Below are positions 25,677 to 35,290 of a stretch of DNA of 64,000 nt, piece by piece. Origin of the DNA: Prolixibacteraceae bacterium (lineage in GTDB: Bacteria; Bacteroidota; Bacteroidia; Bacteroidales; Prolixibacteraceae); the NCBI GenBank assembly GCA_023229575.1, contig JALNYZ010000004.1:124001-188000 (forward strand), in the 5' to 3' direction. Within the stretch, counting starts at the first letter, position 1. The number at the start of each line of letters is the position of its first letter. The notes beneath the pieces were generated by a model. That model saw only the letters and a program-made list of their open reading frames with translations. It was not told where the DNA came from and did no database searches. A program made the translations under genes and the position numbers.

Positions 25677-27101
25677 ATGGTAGTTTTGCTTCAACTAAAC
25701 TCAAATATAGTGGACAAATCAAACTTTGACCGTCAATTCATTATCGGCATAACACTGGTTTCTGCAATGGGAGGACTTCTCTTTGGCTATGACTGGGTTG
25801 TTATTGGGGGCGCCAAACCATTTTACGAGAGGTATTTCGACCTGACCAATTCACCTTACCTCCAGGGGTGGGCCATGAGTTGCGCACTGTTGGGCTGCTT
25901 GGTCGGCGCCATGGTATCCGGATACCTGACCGACCGTTTTGGCCGTAAGAGACCACTCATTTTGGCAGCATTATTTTTTACCCTTGCTGCTGTTGGCACC
26001 GGGGCCTTCAACTCTTTTAACCTCTTCATCGTTTTTCGTCTCCTCGGAGGATTGGGAATTGGGCTTGCCTCTGCTGTTTCACCCATGTACATCGCTGAAA
26101 TATCCCCTGCTCCTATACGTGGAAGTTTGGTTTCCGTCAATCAGTTAACCATTGTTTTAGGCATTCTGGCAGCACAAATTGTCAATTACCTTATCGCCGA
26201 AAAAGTTCCTGAAGGGGCGACAGACCAGATGATCCTTCACTCCTGGAACGGACAGACCGGCTGGAGGTGGATGTTTTGGGCGGGCACATTTCCTGCCATG
26301 GTTTTCTTTGTTCTTTCCTTTTTTATTCCGGAAAGTCCCAGGTTTCTGGCGAAAACCGGGAACTGGAAAGCCGCCGGTAAAATCCTCACAAGAATTGGGG
26401 GAAGCCAATACGCTTCAGCAGAAGAGGCAGAAATCCGCCTGACCCTGCAAGGGAACAGCTCAAAAATTGACTGGAAATCACTTTTTTCCAAAAAGACACG
26501 ACCCATTCTTTTATTGGGAATTGTGCTGGCTGTATTCCAGCAGTGGTGCGGTATCAATGTGATCTTTAATTACGCTGAAGAGATATTCTCATTGGCTGGT
26601 TATTCTGTTAACGACATGTTGTTCAATATCGTCATTACCGGCGCTGTCAATCTTATCTTCTGTCTGATCGCAATGCGAATGGTGGATGGATGGGGAAGGC
26701 GCAATCTGATGTTGCTGGGTTCACTTGGATTGGCCATCATCTTCTTCACACTGGGGGCATCCTACTATTTTGAATTGAAAGGAGTAGCCATCCTGGCCCT
26801 GGTACTGATTTCCATTGCGATCTACTCCATGACACTTGCGCCGATAACCTGGGTCATCCTTTCCGAAATTTTCCCCAACAGCATCCGTGGCGCTGCCATG
26901 GCCATTGCTACCACATCCCTTTGGATTGCCTGCTTCTTACTTACCTATTCCTTCCCGGTTTTAAACAGGCTGTTACATGCAAGCGGCACCTTTTGGCTTT
27001 ATGCAACCATCTGTCTGTCGGGGTTTTTCTTTATCCTTAAAAAACTACCGGAGACCAAAGGACTGAGTTTGGAAGAAATTGAAAAAACAAATATCGCTTA
27101 A
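25677..27101 (+). CDS. MFS sugar porter family transporter
   Basis: A 12-helix major facilitator of the sugar porter family, probably a sugar:proton symporter in the inner membrane. Family signatures are visible: GYLTDRFGRKRP after helix 2, RLLGGLGIGLASAVSPMYIA, IPESPRFL before the central loop, and PETKGLSLEEIE at the end. Length (about 475 residues) is normal. The first start codon of the frame is a TTG at 25671; the ATG at 25677 is preferred. The alpha-galactosidase gene starts 25 bp after its stop, so the two form an operon; the sugar carried may be galactose or another monosaccharide freed by that enzyme. Confidence 0.92.
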   Translation: MVVLLQLNSNIVDKSNFDRQFIIGITLVSAMGGLLFGYDWVVIGGAKPFYERYFDLTNSPYLQGWAMSCALLGCLVGAMVSGYLTDRFGRKRPLILAALFFTLAAVGTGAFNSFNLFIVFRLLGGLGIGLASAVSPMYIAEISPAPIRGSLVSVNQLTIVLGILAAQIVNYLIAEKVPEGATDQMILHSWNGQTGWRWMFWAGTFPAMVFFVLSFFIPESPRFLAKTGNWKAAGKILTRIGGSQYASAEEAEIRLTLQGNSSKIDWKSLFSKKTRPILLLGIVLAVFQQWCGINVIFNYAEEIFSLAGYSVNDMLFNIVITGAVNLIFCLIAMRMVDGWGRRNLMLLGSLGLAIIFFTLGASYYFELKGVAILALVLISIAIYSMTLAPITWVILSEIFPNSIRGAAMAIATTSLWIACFLLTYSFPVLNRLLHASGTFWLYATICLSGFFFILKKLPETKGLSLEEIEKTNIA

Positions 27102-27126
27102 ATGTCAATCTTTAAAATTCATTAGG

Positions 27127-28692
27127 ATGAAAAACTCACACTGGTATCTCCTTCAATTATACCTCGGCCTTTCCATCACCGCAACCACTTTAATGGCCTT
27201 TGGGGCGGTCAAAGATACTGCCTCGAATAGCAAGGAAATCTACACCCCAGCGCCAAAAGCTGAACCCCGCATCAACGGCCCTTTGGTATACGGATGCCGC
27301 CCGGGTCATCCCTTCCTTTACAGAATTCCTTGTCAGGGCGACCGCCCCATCACTTTTTCAGTGCAAGGATTGCCAAAAGAACTGAAACTGGATCCAAAAA
27401 CAGGCATTATTACCGGAATAACCCCTGCAACGGGTGAATACAATGTTGTATTTCAGGCTATCAACTCAAAAGGGAAAAGCAACAGAATTTTTAAGATCGT
27501 CGCAGGTGACAAATTGTCTCTTACACCACCAATGGGATGGAACTCCTGGTATGTTCACTACAACAGGATCGATGACAAAACAATGCGTCAGGCTGCGGAT
27601 GCCATGATCTCCAGCGGAATGGCAGACGTTGGTTACCAATATGTCAACATCGATGATTGCTGGATGAATGCAGAAAAGACATTGAATTACATGCAAGATT
27701 CAACTCGTGTGGGCCCGTTGCGGGATCAGGAAGGAAACATACTCCCCAATATTCACTTTCCGGATATGAAGGCAATGACAGATTACATCCACGCCAAGGG
27801 ACTCAGAGCAGGAATTTATACCTCTCCCGGACCTAACACCTGCTGCGGCCTGGCGGGATCCTATCTGCATGAAGAGCAGGATGCTGCCAGGTTTGCCAGT
27901 TGGGGATTTGACTTTCTGAAGTACGATTGGTGCTCTTACGGCAGGATTGCCGGGAAAGAACCATCCATGGATGCGATGCAAAAACCCTATCTGCTGATGG
28001 GGGATGCTCTCAAAAAACAACCCAGGGACATGGTGTACAACCTATGTCAGTATGGTATGGGCAATGTTTGGGAATGGGGTACGAAGGTAGGAGGCCATTG
28101 TTGGCGCACTGCTGGCGATCTGGGCTTCGAACTGGACCGCTTTTTTGCTGTCGCACTAAAGAATGCAGAACATGGTGCATATTCCAAACCTGGGTCGTGG
28201 AACGATCCTGACTATCTTCAGATCGGCATGATTGGTTCACAAATAGGCACAACTTTTACCCTTCCGCAGCCGTGTAAACTTACAGCTTATGAACAATACT
28301 CCTACATGTCTCTTTGGTGCCTGATGGCAGCACCATTGATCTTCAGCGGTGATATGTCAAAACTCGATGAATTTACCCTTAATGTTTTATGCAATCCTGA
28401 AATAATTGAAATCGACCAGGATCCTCTGGGAAAATGCGGAACCATAGTGATGATGCCCGATAACTGCTTCCTTATGGTCAAAGAGCTGGTAGACGGGTCC
28501 AAAGCTGTCGGCTTATTTAATCATGGCAAAGCAACAACCGAAGTTACAGCGGATTGGAAAACACTTCAACTTGCAGGCAAACAGCTCATTCGTGATCTTT
28601 GGCGCCAAAAAGAGCTCGGGGAATTCAATGGTAAATTTTGCGCATCAGTTCCTGCTCAGGGAGTGGTAATGGTCAAAATAGCAAAACGATAG
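27127..28692 (+). CDS. Secreted GH27 alpha-galactosidase with N-terminal Ig-like domain
   Basis: A signal peptide is followed by a short immunoglobulin-like domain (FSVQGLPKELKLDPKTGIIT), then a GH27 catalytic barrel starting LTPPMGWNSWYVHYN. Counting from the ATG at 27127, the nucleophile is D267 in FLKYDWCSYG and the acid/base is D360 in GSWNDPDYL. YVNIDDCWM is also diagnostic. The C-terminal beta domain closes the protein. It should release terminal alpha-galactose (or related alpha-linked sugar such as beta-L-arabinopyranose) outside the cytoplasm. The frame opens at 27079, but the ATG at 27127 begins the signal peptide. It follows the sugar porter closely and precedes a DUF5107-TPR gene, with an AraC regulator divergent. 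Confidence 0.92.
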   Translation: MKNSHWYLLQLYLGLSITATTLMAFGAVKDTASNSKEIYTPAPKAEPRINGPLVYGCRPGHPFLYRIPCQGDRPITFSVQGLPKELKLDPKTGIITGITPATGEYNVVFQAINSKGKSNRIFKIVAGDKLSLTPPMGWNSWYVHYNRIDDKTMRQAADAMISSGMADVGYQYVNIDDCWMNAEKTLNYMQDSTRVGPLRDQEGNILPNIHFPDMKAMTDYIHAKGLRAGIYTSPGPNTCCGLAGSYLHEEQDAARFASWGFDFLKYDWCSYGRIAGKEPSMDAMQKPYLLMGDALKKQPRDMVYNLCQYGMGNVWEWGTKVGGHCWRTAGDLGFELDRFFAVALKNAEHGAYSKPGSWNDPDYLQIGMIGSQIGTTFTLPQPCKLTAYEQYSYMSLWCLMAAPLIFSGDMSKLDEFTLNVLCNPEIIEIDQDPLGKCGTIVMMPDNCFLMVKELVDGSKAVGLFNHGKATTEVTADWKTLQLAGKQLIRDLWRQKELGEFNGKFCASVPAQGVVMVKIAKR

Positions 28693-28709
28693 AAAAAAAT
28701 AAAATTATT

Positions 28710-28804
28710 ACCACAAAGTTCTCGAAGGAAAACACAAAGGGCACCAAAAATATTGATTAAAACTCTTTGCGCACCTTCGTGTTTTCCTTGGTGTCCTTCG
28801 TGGT
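28710..28804. repeat. Imperfect palindromic repeat, copy 2
   Basis: Arms of about 36 bp face each other across a loop of some 23 bp: the left begins ACCACAAAG and contains GAAGGAAAACACAAAGG, the right contains CCTTCGTGTTTTCCTTGGTG and ends CCTTCGTGGT. It resembles the palindrome at 23253-23340. It sits between the alpha-galactosidase and the next gene on the same strand, so its RNA would form a long hairpin that could weaken read-through or protect the upstream message. Confidence 0.68.
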
Positions 28805-28826
28805 AAAAAGTATTTAGCAATAAATT

Positions 28827-31800
28827 ATGAAAGTCAAAGCCTGGTACGAAAAAGTAACAATCCCGACTTACGGAATCGGAAAACCGGAGAAAAATCCGAT
28901 GTTTCTTGAAAATCGTGTCTATCAGGGGAGCAGTGGTATTGTTTATCCACATCCGGTGATTGAGAAGATTCTTGACGAAAAGGAGGATAATGTATACAAC
29001 GCCATTTTCCTTGAGAACAAGTACCTGAAACTGATGGTACTGCCGGAGTTGGGAGGCCGTATCCAAATGGCCTACGACAAAATTAAACAACGTCATTTTA
29101 TATACTACAATCAAGTTATCAAGCCCGCGTTGGTAGGTCTCACAGGTCCATGGATCTCCGGCGGGATAGAGTTCAACTGGCCGCAGCACCATCGTCCTTC
29201 CACTTTTCAGCCGATCGATCACTGCATCGAAGAAAATGAAGATGGAAGCGTAACTGTGTGGTGCAGTGAGGTGGAGCGAATGTTCCGTACACGTGGAATG
29301 GCCGGGTTTACCCTGCATCAGGAAAAGGCTTACCTCGAAATAAAGGTAAAATTGTACAACCGCACCAATTTTCCCCAATCTTTCCTTTGGTGGGCCAATC
29401 CTGCCGTTAAGGTCAACGATGATTACCAATCGGTCTTCCCACCTGATGTTCACGCGGTTTTCGATCATGGGAAACGTGATGTGTCCGAATTCCCAATTGC
29501 CAAAGGAACTTACTACAAAGTTGACTATTCTCCCGGCACGGATATTTCACGATATAAAAACATTCCGGTACCGACCTCCTACATGGCCGTCAATTCAAAA
29601 TACAATTTCGTAGGCGGATATGAAAATGACACCAAAGGCGGTTTGCTGCATGTGGCCAATCACCATGTCTCCCCCGGAAAGAAACAGTGGACATGGGGTC
29701 ATAGCGATTTCGGACAAGCCTGGGACCGTAACCTAACAGACGAGGATGGTCCATATATCGAACTGATGTGTGGCGTCTATACCGACAACCAGCCCGATTT
29801 CTCATGGCTGATGCCAGGAGAGGAAAAAAACTTCTCCCAATATTTTATGCCCTACCGGGATTTGGGTGTCGTTAAAAATGCCACCAGGGAGGCCATGGTG
29901 AACCTTGAAATTGTGGAAGGGAAAGCCATCATCCGTGCATACACTACTGCCAAATATCCCTCCGCAAAAATAATCCTGAAAGGCGCAAATACTATATTAT
30001 TGGAGGAGGGATTTGATTTCCATCCCGGTATCTCCTATGAAAAATCAGTAACGCTCCCGGCTGGAGCAGATCCGGGCAATTTGGAAATCTCTATCCTTAC
30101 TTCCAATGGTAAAACGCTGGTAAATTGGCAGCCTGAAACAGGTGGGTCAAAATCCATTCCCACTGCCGCCAGAGCTGCCAAACTTCCGGATGAAATAGAG
30201 CGTATCGAACAATTGTACCTCACCGGATTGCATTTGGAACAATACCGCCATGCCACCTACGATCCCTGCAATTACTATCAGGAGGCGCTGCGACGTGACC
30301 CGAAGGAGAGCCGGTGTAACAATGCCCTGGGATTGTGGTTTATGCGCCATGGTCAATTTGCAAAAGCAGAAGGGCATTTCCGAAAAGCCATCGAAACAAT
30401 TACGCAATACAATCCAAATCCGATTGATGGAGAACCTTACTACAACCTTGGACTGGTTCTTCGTTATCAAAACAAGGAGGATGAAGCCTTTGAGCAGTTT
30501 TACAAATCTGTATGGAATGCAGCCTCGATGGAGACAGGATATTTCCAACTTGCCCAAATCGCTGCGAAAAAACTGCATTGGGACGAAGCTCTTGATTTGA
30601 TTGATCGCTCACTTCTGAGAAATTGGCACAATCACAAGTCTCGTCATCTGAAAGTTGCGATACTCCGCAAACTTGGGAACAAAGCAGAGGCCGAACAACT
30701 GATCATCGATTCATTGAAGCTGGACCCATTCAATTTTGGCGTTCTATTTGAGAAGCATCTTCTGCAACCTGACAGCGTCAAAGACCTGTCAGGTTTAACT
30801 ACCCCCCTCCGAAATAACATCCACAACTACATCGAATTCTCCCTTGATCTGGCCGCAGCTGGATTTTACGACGAGGCCATTCATCTGATTACTATTGGAA
30901 TAGATCTGCAAACCGAACTCCAGGTATTTCCTATGGCCTATTATTACAAAGCCTGGTTCGAAGAACAACTTGGTGATTCAGTGGGGTCATCGGCAACGCT
31001 AAAAGACGCTTCATCCGCAAATCCTGATTATTGTTTTCCCAACCAGATTGAAGCACGTATCGTTCTTGAATGGGCAAAAAATCAGAATCCGAAAGATGCC
31101 AAAGCCCCCTATTACCTGGGGAATTACTGGTATAACGCCAGACAGTACCCTGAAGCCATAGAAAACTGGGAGTTATCGTCCAAACTGGATGACAGTTTCC
31201 CAACTGTCCACCGAAACCTGGCTTTGGCCTATTTCAACAAACAAAACAATGCTGAAAAGGCGGTAGCGGAACTCGAAAAGGCTTTTACACTTGATCCAAC
31301 AGATGCCCGCATCCTGATGGAGCTGGACCAATTGTACAAAAGGATGAATTATTGCCCCTCCAAACGCATGGATAATCTCTCGAAATACTCTCTTTTGGTC
31401 GATTCAAGGGATGATCTCTTTCTGGAACGGATAACCCTTGACAATCTTTTGGGGAACCATGGACAAGCGTTCGAACAGCTGATGTCACGCAAGTTTCACC
31501 CTTGGGAAGGAGGCGAGGGAAAAGTGACCTCACAATACCTCTACAGTCTGATGGAATTGGCAAAAAAAACAATTACTGACAAGAAATTTGACCAGGCAGT
31601 TGATCTGCTGACACGTGCCTTGCACTATCCCGAAAATCTGGGTGAGGGGAAGCTTTATGGCGCTCAGGAAAATGCGGTTTATTACTGGCTCGGATGCGCC
31701 TACGACGGACTTGGGTTTTACTCAAAATCAAAGGAATGCTGGCTGATAGCCTCGCAAGGTCTGACAGAGCCGGCACCGGCCATTTTTTACAACGACCAGC

Positions 31801-32072
31801 AACCGGATACAATTTACTACCAGGGTTTGGCCCTCATCAGGCTGGATAGAAAAGAGGAAGCACGACAAAGGTTTGATACCCTTATCCAATTCGGTGAATT
31901 GCATGTAAACGATGCCTTCAAACTAGACTATTTTGCCGTATCGATGCCTGATTTGCAAATATGGAACGATGACCTCACCAAAAGGAACAGGCAAAATTGT
32001 CTCCATCTGATCGGGTTGGGTAAACAAGGTTACGATGATCTCAGGTATGGAGAGAACAAAGTCATCGGATGA
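28827..32072 (+). CDS. DUF5107 domain protein with TPR repeats
   Basis: A 1081-residue protein without a signal peptide, so probably cytosolic. The N-terminal DUF5107 domain (about 10-340) is rich in aromatic and glycine residues and resembles carbohydrate-binding galactose-mutarotase-like folds: LMVLPELGGRIQMAYDK, GPWISGGIEFNWPQHH and WGHSDFGQAWDRN. From about residue 460 onward come TPR units such as NNALGLWFMRHGQFAKAEGH, YYNLGLVLRYQNKEDEAF and VHRNLALAYFNKQNNAEKA. The reaction is unknown. Linkage downstream of the sugar porter and alpha-galactosidase suggests work on a sugar or oligosaccharide inside the cell. Nothing looks broken. Confidence 0.85.
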   Translation: MKVKAWYEKVTIPTYGIGKPEKNPMFLENRVYQGSSGIVYPHPVIEKILDEKEDNVYNAIFLENKYLKLMVLPELGGRIQMAYDKIKQRHFIYYNQVIKPALVGLTGPWISGGIEFNWPQHHRPSTFQPIDHCIEENEDGSVTVWCSEVERMFRTRGMAGFTLHQEKAYLEIKVKLYNRTNFPQSFLWWANPAVKVNDDYQSVFPPDVHAVFDHGKRDVSEFPIAKGTYYKVDYSPGTDISRYKNIPVPTSYMAVNSKYNFVGGYENDTKGGLLHVANHHVSPGKKQWTWGHSDFGQAWDRNLTDEDGPYIELMCGVYTDNQPDFSWLMPGEEKNFSQYFMPYRDLGVVKNATREAMVNLEIVEGKAIIRAYTTAKYPSAKIILKGANTILLEEGFDFHPGISYEKSVTLPAGADPGNLEISILTSNGKTLVNWQPETGGSKSIPTAARAAKLPDEIERIEQLYLTGLHLEQYRHATYDPCNYYQEALRRDPKESRCNNALGLWFMRHGQFAKAEGHFRKAIETITQYNPNPIDGEPYYNLGLVLRYQNKEDEAFEQFYKSVWNAASMETGYFQLAQIAAKKLHWDEALDLIDRSLLRNWHNHKSRHLKVAILRKLGNKAEAEQLIIDSLKLDPFNFGVLFEKHLLQPDSVKDLSGLTTPLRNNIHNYIEFSLDLAAAGFYDEAIHLITIGIDLQTELQVFPMAYYYKAWFEEQLGDSVGSSATLKDASSANPDYCFPNQIEARIVLEWAKNQNPKDAKAPYYLGNYWYNARQYPEAIENWELSSKLDDSFPTVHRNLALAYFNKQNNAEKAVAELEKAFTLDPTDARILMELDQLYKRMNYCPSKRMDNLSKYSLLVDSRDDLFLERITLDNLLGNHGQAFEQLMSRKFHPWEGGEGKVTSQYLYSLMELAKKTITDKKFDQAVDLLTRALHYPENLGEGKLYGAQENAVYYWLGCAYDGLGFYSKSKECWLIASQGLTEPAPAIFYNDQQPDTIYYQGLALIRLDRKEEARQRFDTLIQFGELHVNDAFKLDYFAVSMPDLQIWNDDLTKRNRQNCLHLIGLGKQGYDDLRYGENKVIG

Positions 32073-32108
32073 TATTCTTTTATCTCCCTCCTGGAGGACA
32101 ATTTTCGG

Positions 32109-32294
32109 TTAGAATTTTTGCAGGTTGTGGGATAAATGCTGCGAAGTTCCTTCTCCTTCGAATATGCCATGGCATCTTCCGCAATTGTTGATAAAAAGCG
32201 TCCGGCCTGCCTGCAAATCTGCCAATGTTGCACTCGGCGAGACATCTGTCGTTGTTGGCTTTGATCCATTTTTACTGGTTAATATTATAATCAT
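32109..32294 (-). pseudogene. Fragment of a c-type cytochrome
   Basis: A 61-codon frame has LADLQAGRTLFINNCGRCHG, with one haem-binding CXXCH motif (CGRCH) in the usual family context. The frame ends about 23 residues later at HNLQKF. Usual class I cytochromes continue for about 60 residues to an axial methionine, which is missing, and there is no signal peptide to carry it to the periplasm. It is therefore a piece of a former gene. The downstream end of the DUF5107-TPR gene lies 37 bp away. Confidence 0.6.
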
Positions 32295-32659
32295 TTCAAA
32301 AAGTAAATTAAAATCAAAATATTAGTTGACTTGAAAGTTGGCCTGTTAAAAAAATTAAAAAGAACGATTAATCCTGAAATAGCTACGTTAAAAAACCGAA
32401 CTGCGTTAATCACCGAAACTGGTTTACTTTTGATTCAGGTATCAAGCAGTAATTAAAACTCCTAGAGAGTTTTGTGTTGAGGCTGGTAGTGAGATGATCG
32501 GTTGAATATCTTTTCAGTAAGGGAGGGAAGACATTTTCTGAAATGACTCGAACTACCGGCCTTAAATTTTTTTGCGAAGGGATCCGGAAACAGCGGATCA
32601 AATGATATTTCAGGTGGAGTGAAACAGGATCAGTTGAAATAGTTGTGGGGAAGTAATTT
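32295..32659. other. Noncoding gap without recognised features
   Basis: This AT-rich stretch has no frame that looks like protein and no clear hairpin or repeat. A minus-strand frame of 63 codons crosses it, but I see no known family in it. It may hold sequence too eroded to read, since relics lie on both sides. Confidence 0.5.
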
Positions 32660-33115
32660 TCAGCCTACCATCCCGCATTCGTGACTTTTCCCTTCGATCT
32701 CTCTTAAAAAATCAGCCAGCACGTGAAAGGTATCTTCTCCGTAAAAATCATCCGTATTAATCACTGTAAAGGGTTCATTGATCAGGTATCTGCCCATCAT
32801 CAGGGCATGTGCTGTCCCCCAGGGTTTTGTCCTTTCCGGCGAATACGAAAACCAATGCGGAACTTTATTCAATTCTTGGCTTACAAAATCAATGGTTATA
32901 TCGTGGCCAAACCGGTCTGCAAAAACTAAGCGGAAATCTTCCTGAAAATAGCCCCGGATAATAAAGACTTTTCGCCCAAATCCTCCCCGCTTGGCATCAA
33001 AGATGAAATAATCCATAATTGTTTCATTTCCAGGCCCTATTGCATCAAGTTGTTTTAGTCCCCCGTAACGGCTGCCCATTCCGGCAACCAGGACCAATAA
33101 AGTCGGTTTCATCAC
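32660..33115 (-). pseudogene. Truncated sugar-phosphate nucleotidyltransferase
   Basis: The start is a good NTP-transferase N-terminus: TLLVLVAGMGSRYGGLKQLD, then KPWGTAHALMMGRYLI and FTVINTDDFYGEDTF, which bind nucleotide and metal. The frame ends at 151 residues directly after HECGMVG, where relatives continue (GY...) to about 290-300 residues with the sugar-binding half. The sequence below the stop does not resemble the missing part. The product is unlikely to work. Just upstream in the same orientation is the tail of a phosphomutase, a usual partner in making nucleotide sugars. Confidence 0.75.
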
Positions 33116-33127
33116 AATGTATTGATT

Positions 33128-33298
33128 TTATCGTGAGGTATATTTTTTTATAACAGTCCTGATTTCTGATGCTACCTCTTCGGCCTCTGACATCGTCGGA
33201 GCTTCAGTTTAAATCCGGATAATGGGTTCTGTATTGGATTTTCGCAGGTGTACCCACTGATCCGGGAAGTCGATTTTTACCCCGTCAATGGTATTCAC
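33128..33298 (-). pseudogene. C-terminal relic of a phosphoglucomutase/phosphomannomutase
   Basis: The minus strand reads TIDGVKIDFPDQWVHLRKSN, then TEPIIRI, a stop, and TEAPTMSEAEEVASEIR. This is the C-terminal phosphate-binding domain of alpha-D-phosphohexomutases, where the loop RKSNTEPIIRIYTEA is diagnostic. The stop falls where a tyrosine is normal (TAA for TAT or TAC). The catalytic serine, metal site and other three domains are missing. It abuts the truncated nucleotidyltransferase, so this looks like a former nucleotide-sugar operon. Confidence 0.78.
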
Positions 33299-33368
33299 CT
33301 CATATTATTCAATTTAAAATTATCCTAATCGATAGCTACTAAATTCCTTAGAAGAATTTGAACATATA

Positions 33369-35189
33369 TTATTCCAAGTATTTCACCCCTCTAATCAACT
33401 TCGGGCTTAACAGATGTTCATCAAAAATGATAATCTCATTTTTTCCTTTATTCAACCATGGTGCAGGACAATACAATTGTCTCTGCGGGCCAATTTTCCA
33501 ATAGCGGCCCAAATTGTGACCGTTTACCCAGACGACACCCTTTTCCCAATCACTTAGATCAATGTATGTATCGCCGATTGAAGCCAACTCAAACTCGCCC
33601 TTGAAAAAATTTCCCGGGCGGGTTACTTCCCCTAAAGAAAATTTTAACTTATTCAAATATGCTTCATCAAACGGCAAGGTGAAAATCTCCCAGTTCATTA
33701 ATGTCATCCCATTGAGTGAAACGCGATCTGTAATTCCCTTGCGGTCGATCATAAATTCAGCGAAATTGATTCGTCCCATTCCCTCTACAAGAATATCGAG
33801 CTGCGGATTTGTCATGCTTGATGCCGGCAGTTCGATAATATTTTCTGATTTATTGGCTCGATCAAGTTTTCCAACATATTTCCCATCGACGAAAATGGTG
33901 GCATAGTCATGCAACTCGGTAATCCGCAGTTTTCCTTTTTTATGGCCTATAAGTTTAGTGCGATAAAGAATAAAACCACCCTTTTGACCAAAAATTTCCA
34001 TCGGTTTAGGTTGCGGCGATTGGATTACCGCCGGAAGATTGTCCCAAACCGAAGCTGAAGTGGTGAGGCTGATTTCAGAAATTTCGATCACCGGAACAGA
34101 AGCCGGAATCGCCGGAAGCTTTTGGTTGGTCGGAAGATATTTTGCCAACAGTTTGCGTAAAGCTAAATATTTCGGGGTGGCCTGCCCCATTTCGTTAATA
34201 GGGGCATCGTAATCGTAGCTGGTCACATCGGGCTGGTATTGATTGGGCGCAAAAGCATTGGCTCCTGCCCAGTAACCGAAATTTGTTCCTCCATGAATTA
34301 CATAAAAATTGAAGGGCTTTTTGTTGTCCATCAACCATTTAACATCCGTAAATAGTTTTGTCGTATCCGGACGTTGCCACTGTTCGCCCCAGTGGGTAAG
34401 CCAGCCGGGGTATAATTCGCTGCAAAATGAAGGAACATTCGGATTAACATTGGTTGCTTCGGCAAAATTCGCGGCATTGGTCCCCGGGTCCAATCCAATG
34501 GCTGCATCAGGCAACGACCCGGCTTCAAGCATAAATGGTGCAGCTCCGTCGGCAGTGTAAAGGGGGATTTCAATGCCGTTTTCTTTCCACATTTCCTGAA
34601 CCCATTTCATGTAGGTACGATCATTCCCATAACTTCCATATTCATTTTCAACCTGTACCATAACAATCGGACCACCCTTGGTTACCTGAAAATCTTTCAC
34701 CTGAAGTGCCAGCGTTTTAATGTAACGTTCAACTGCCTCAGTATATCGCGGATCCATGCAGCGCACTTTAATATCAGGAATGCTAAGCAAATAAGACGGC
34801 AATCCGCCAAAATCCCATTCGGCACATACATACGGCCCTGGGCGCAGCATAAAAAACATACCTTCTTCGTGAACCAGCCGGATAAATTGGGAAATGTTGT
34901 GGTTCCCGGTTTGAAAATCGAATATCCCGGGTTCCGTTTCATGGTAGTTCCAGAAAACATAGGCAGCAATGGTATTACAGCCCATAGCTTTGGCCATTTG
35001 TATCCGGTGCCGCCAGTACTCAACAGGGATGCGCGCTGGGTGCATCTCACCCGAAATAATTTGAAACGGTTTGCCGTCGAGTAAAAATCCGGATTTTGAT
35101 AAAGTAAACGTATGGACAGGAATCTGACCCATCAAGTAAACATTCAGAATTCCGATCAAAAATATAAAGCTGATAAATTTTTTTATCAT
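33369..35189 (-). CDS. Secreted GH35 beta-galactosidase
   Basis: A signal peptide (KKFISFIFLIGILNVYLMG) is followed by a GH35 barrel: LDGKPFQIISGEMHPARIP, YVFWNYHETEPGIFDF and RPGPYVCAEWDFGGLPSYL. The acid/base is E183 in VQVENEYGSYG and the nucleophile is E258 in SFCSELYPGW. C-terminal beta domains contain the usual GVVWVNGHNLGRYW. The 606-residue length is normal. It should remove beta-linked galactose from oligosaccharides in the periplasm or outside. It is the last enzyme gene in the run of minus-strand genes that starts with the sigma factor, but a 470-bp gap separates it from the GH20 gene, so it may have its own promoter. Confidence 0.92.
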   Translation of the reverse strand: MIKKFISFIFLIGILNVYLMGQIPVHTFTLSKSGFLLDGKPFQIISGEMHPARIPVEYWRHRIQMAKAMGCNTIAAYVFWNYHETEPGIFDFQTGNHNISQFIRLVHEEGMFFMLRPGPYVCAEWDFGGLPSYLLSIPDIKVRCMDPRYTEAVERYIKTLALQVKDFQVTKGGPIVMVQVENEYGSYGNDRTYMKWVQEMWKENGIEIPLYTADGAAPFMLEAGSLPDAAIGLDPGTNAANFAEATNVNPNVPSFCSELYPGWLTHWGEQWQRPDTTKLFTDVKWLMDNKKPFNFYVIHGGTNFGYWAGANAFAPNQYQPDVTSYDYDAPINEMGQATPKYLALRKLLAKYLPTNQKLPAIPASVPVIEISEISLTTSASVWDNLPAVIQSPQPKPMEIFGQKGGFILYRTKLIGHKKGKLRITELHDYATIFVDGKYVGKLDRANKSENIIELPASSMTNPQLDILVEGMGRINFAEFMIDRKGITDRVSLNGMTLMNWEIFTLPFDEAYLNKLKFSLGEVTRPGNFFKGEFELASIGDTYIDLSDWEKGVVWVNGHNLGRYWKIGPQRQLYCPAPWLNKGKNEIIIFDEHLLSPKLIRGVKYLE

Positions 35190-35290
35190 AACGTATGTTT
35201 TTTTAAAGGATAATTAGAATTTTGTCCAGACTCTGGATATTACCTATGCGTATATATAATGTTCATTCATATCGACCACCTTTCAACTAT

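Noticed and set aside
32030..32269. 79-codon minus-strand frame
   Set aside because: Out of frame with the CXXCH cytochrome fragment and overlapping the end of the DUF5107 gene; no family seen.
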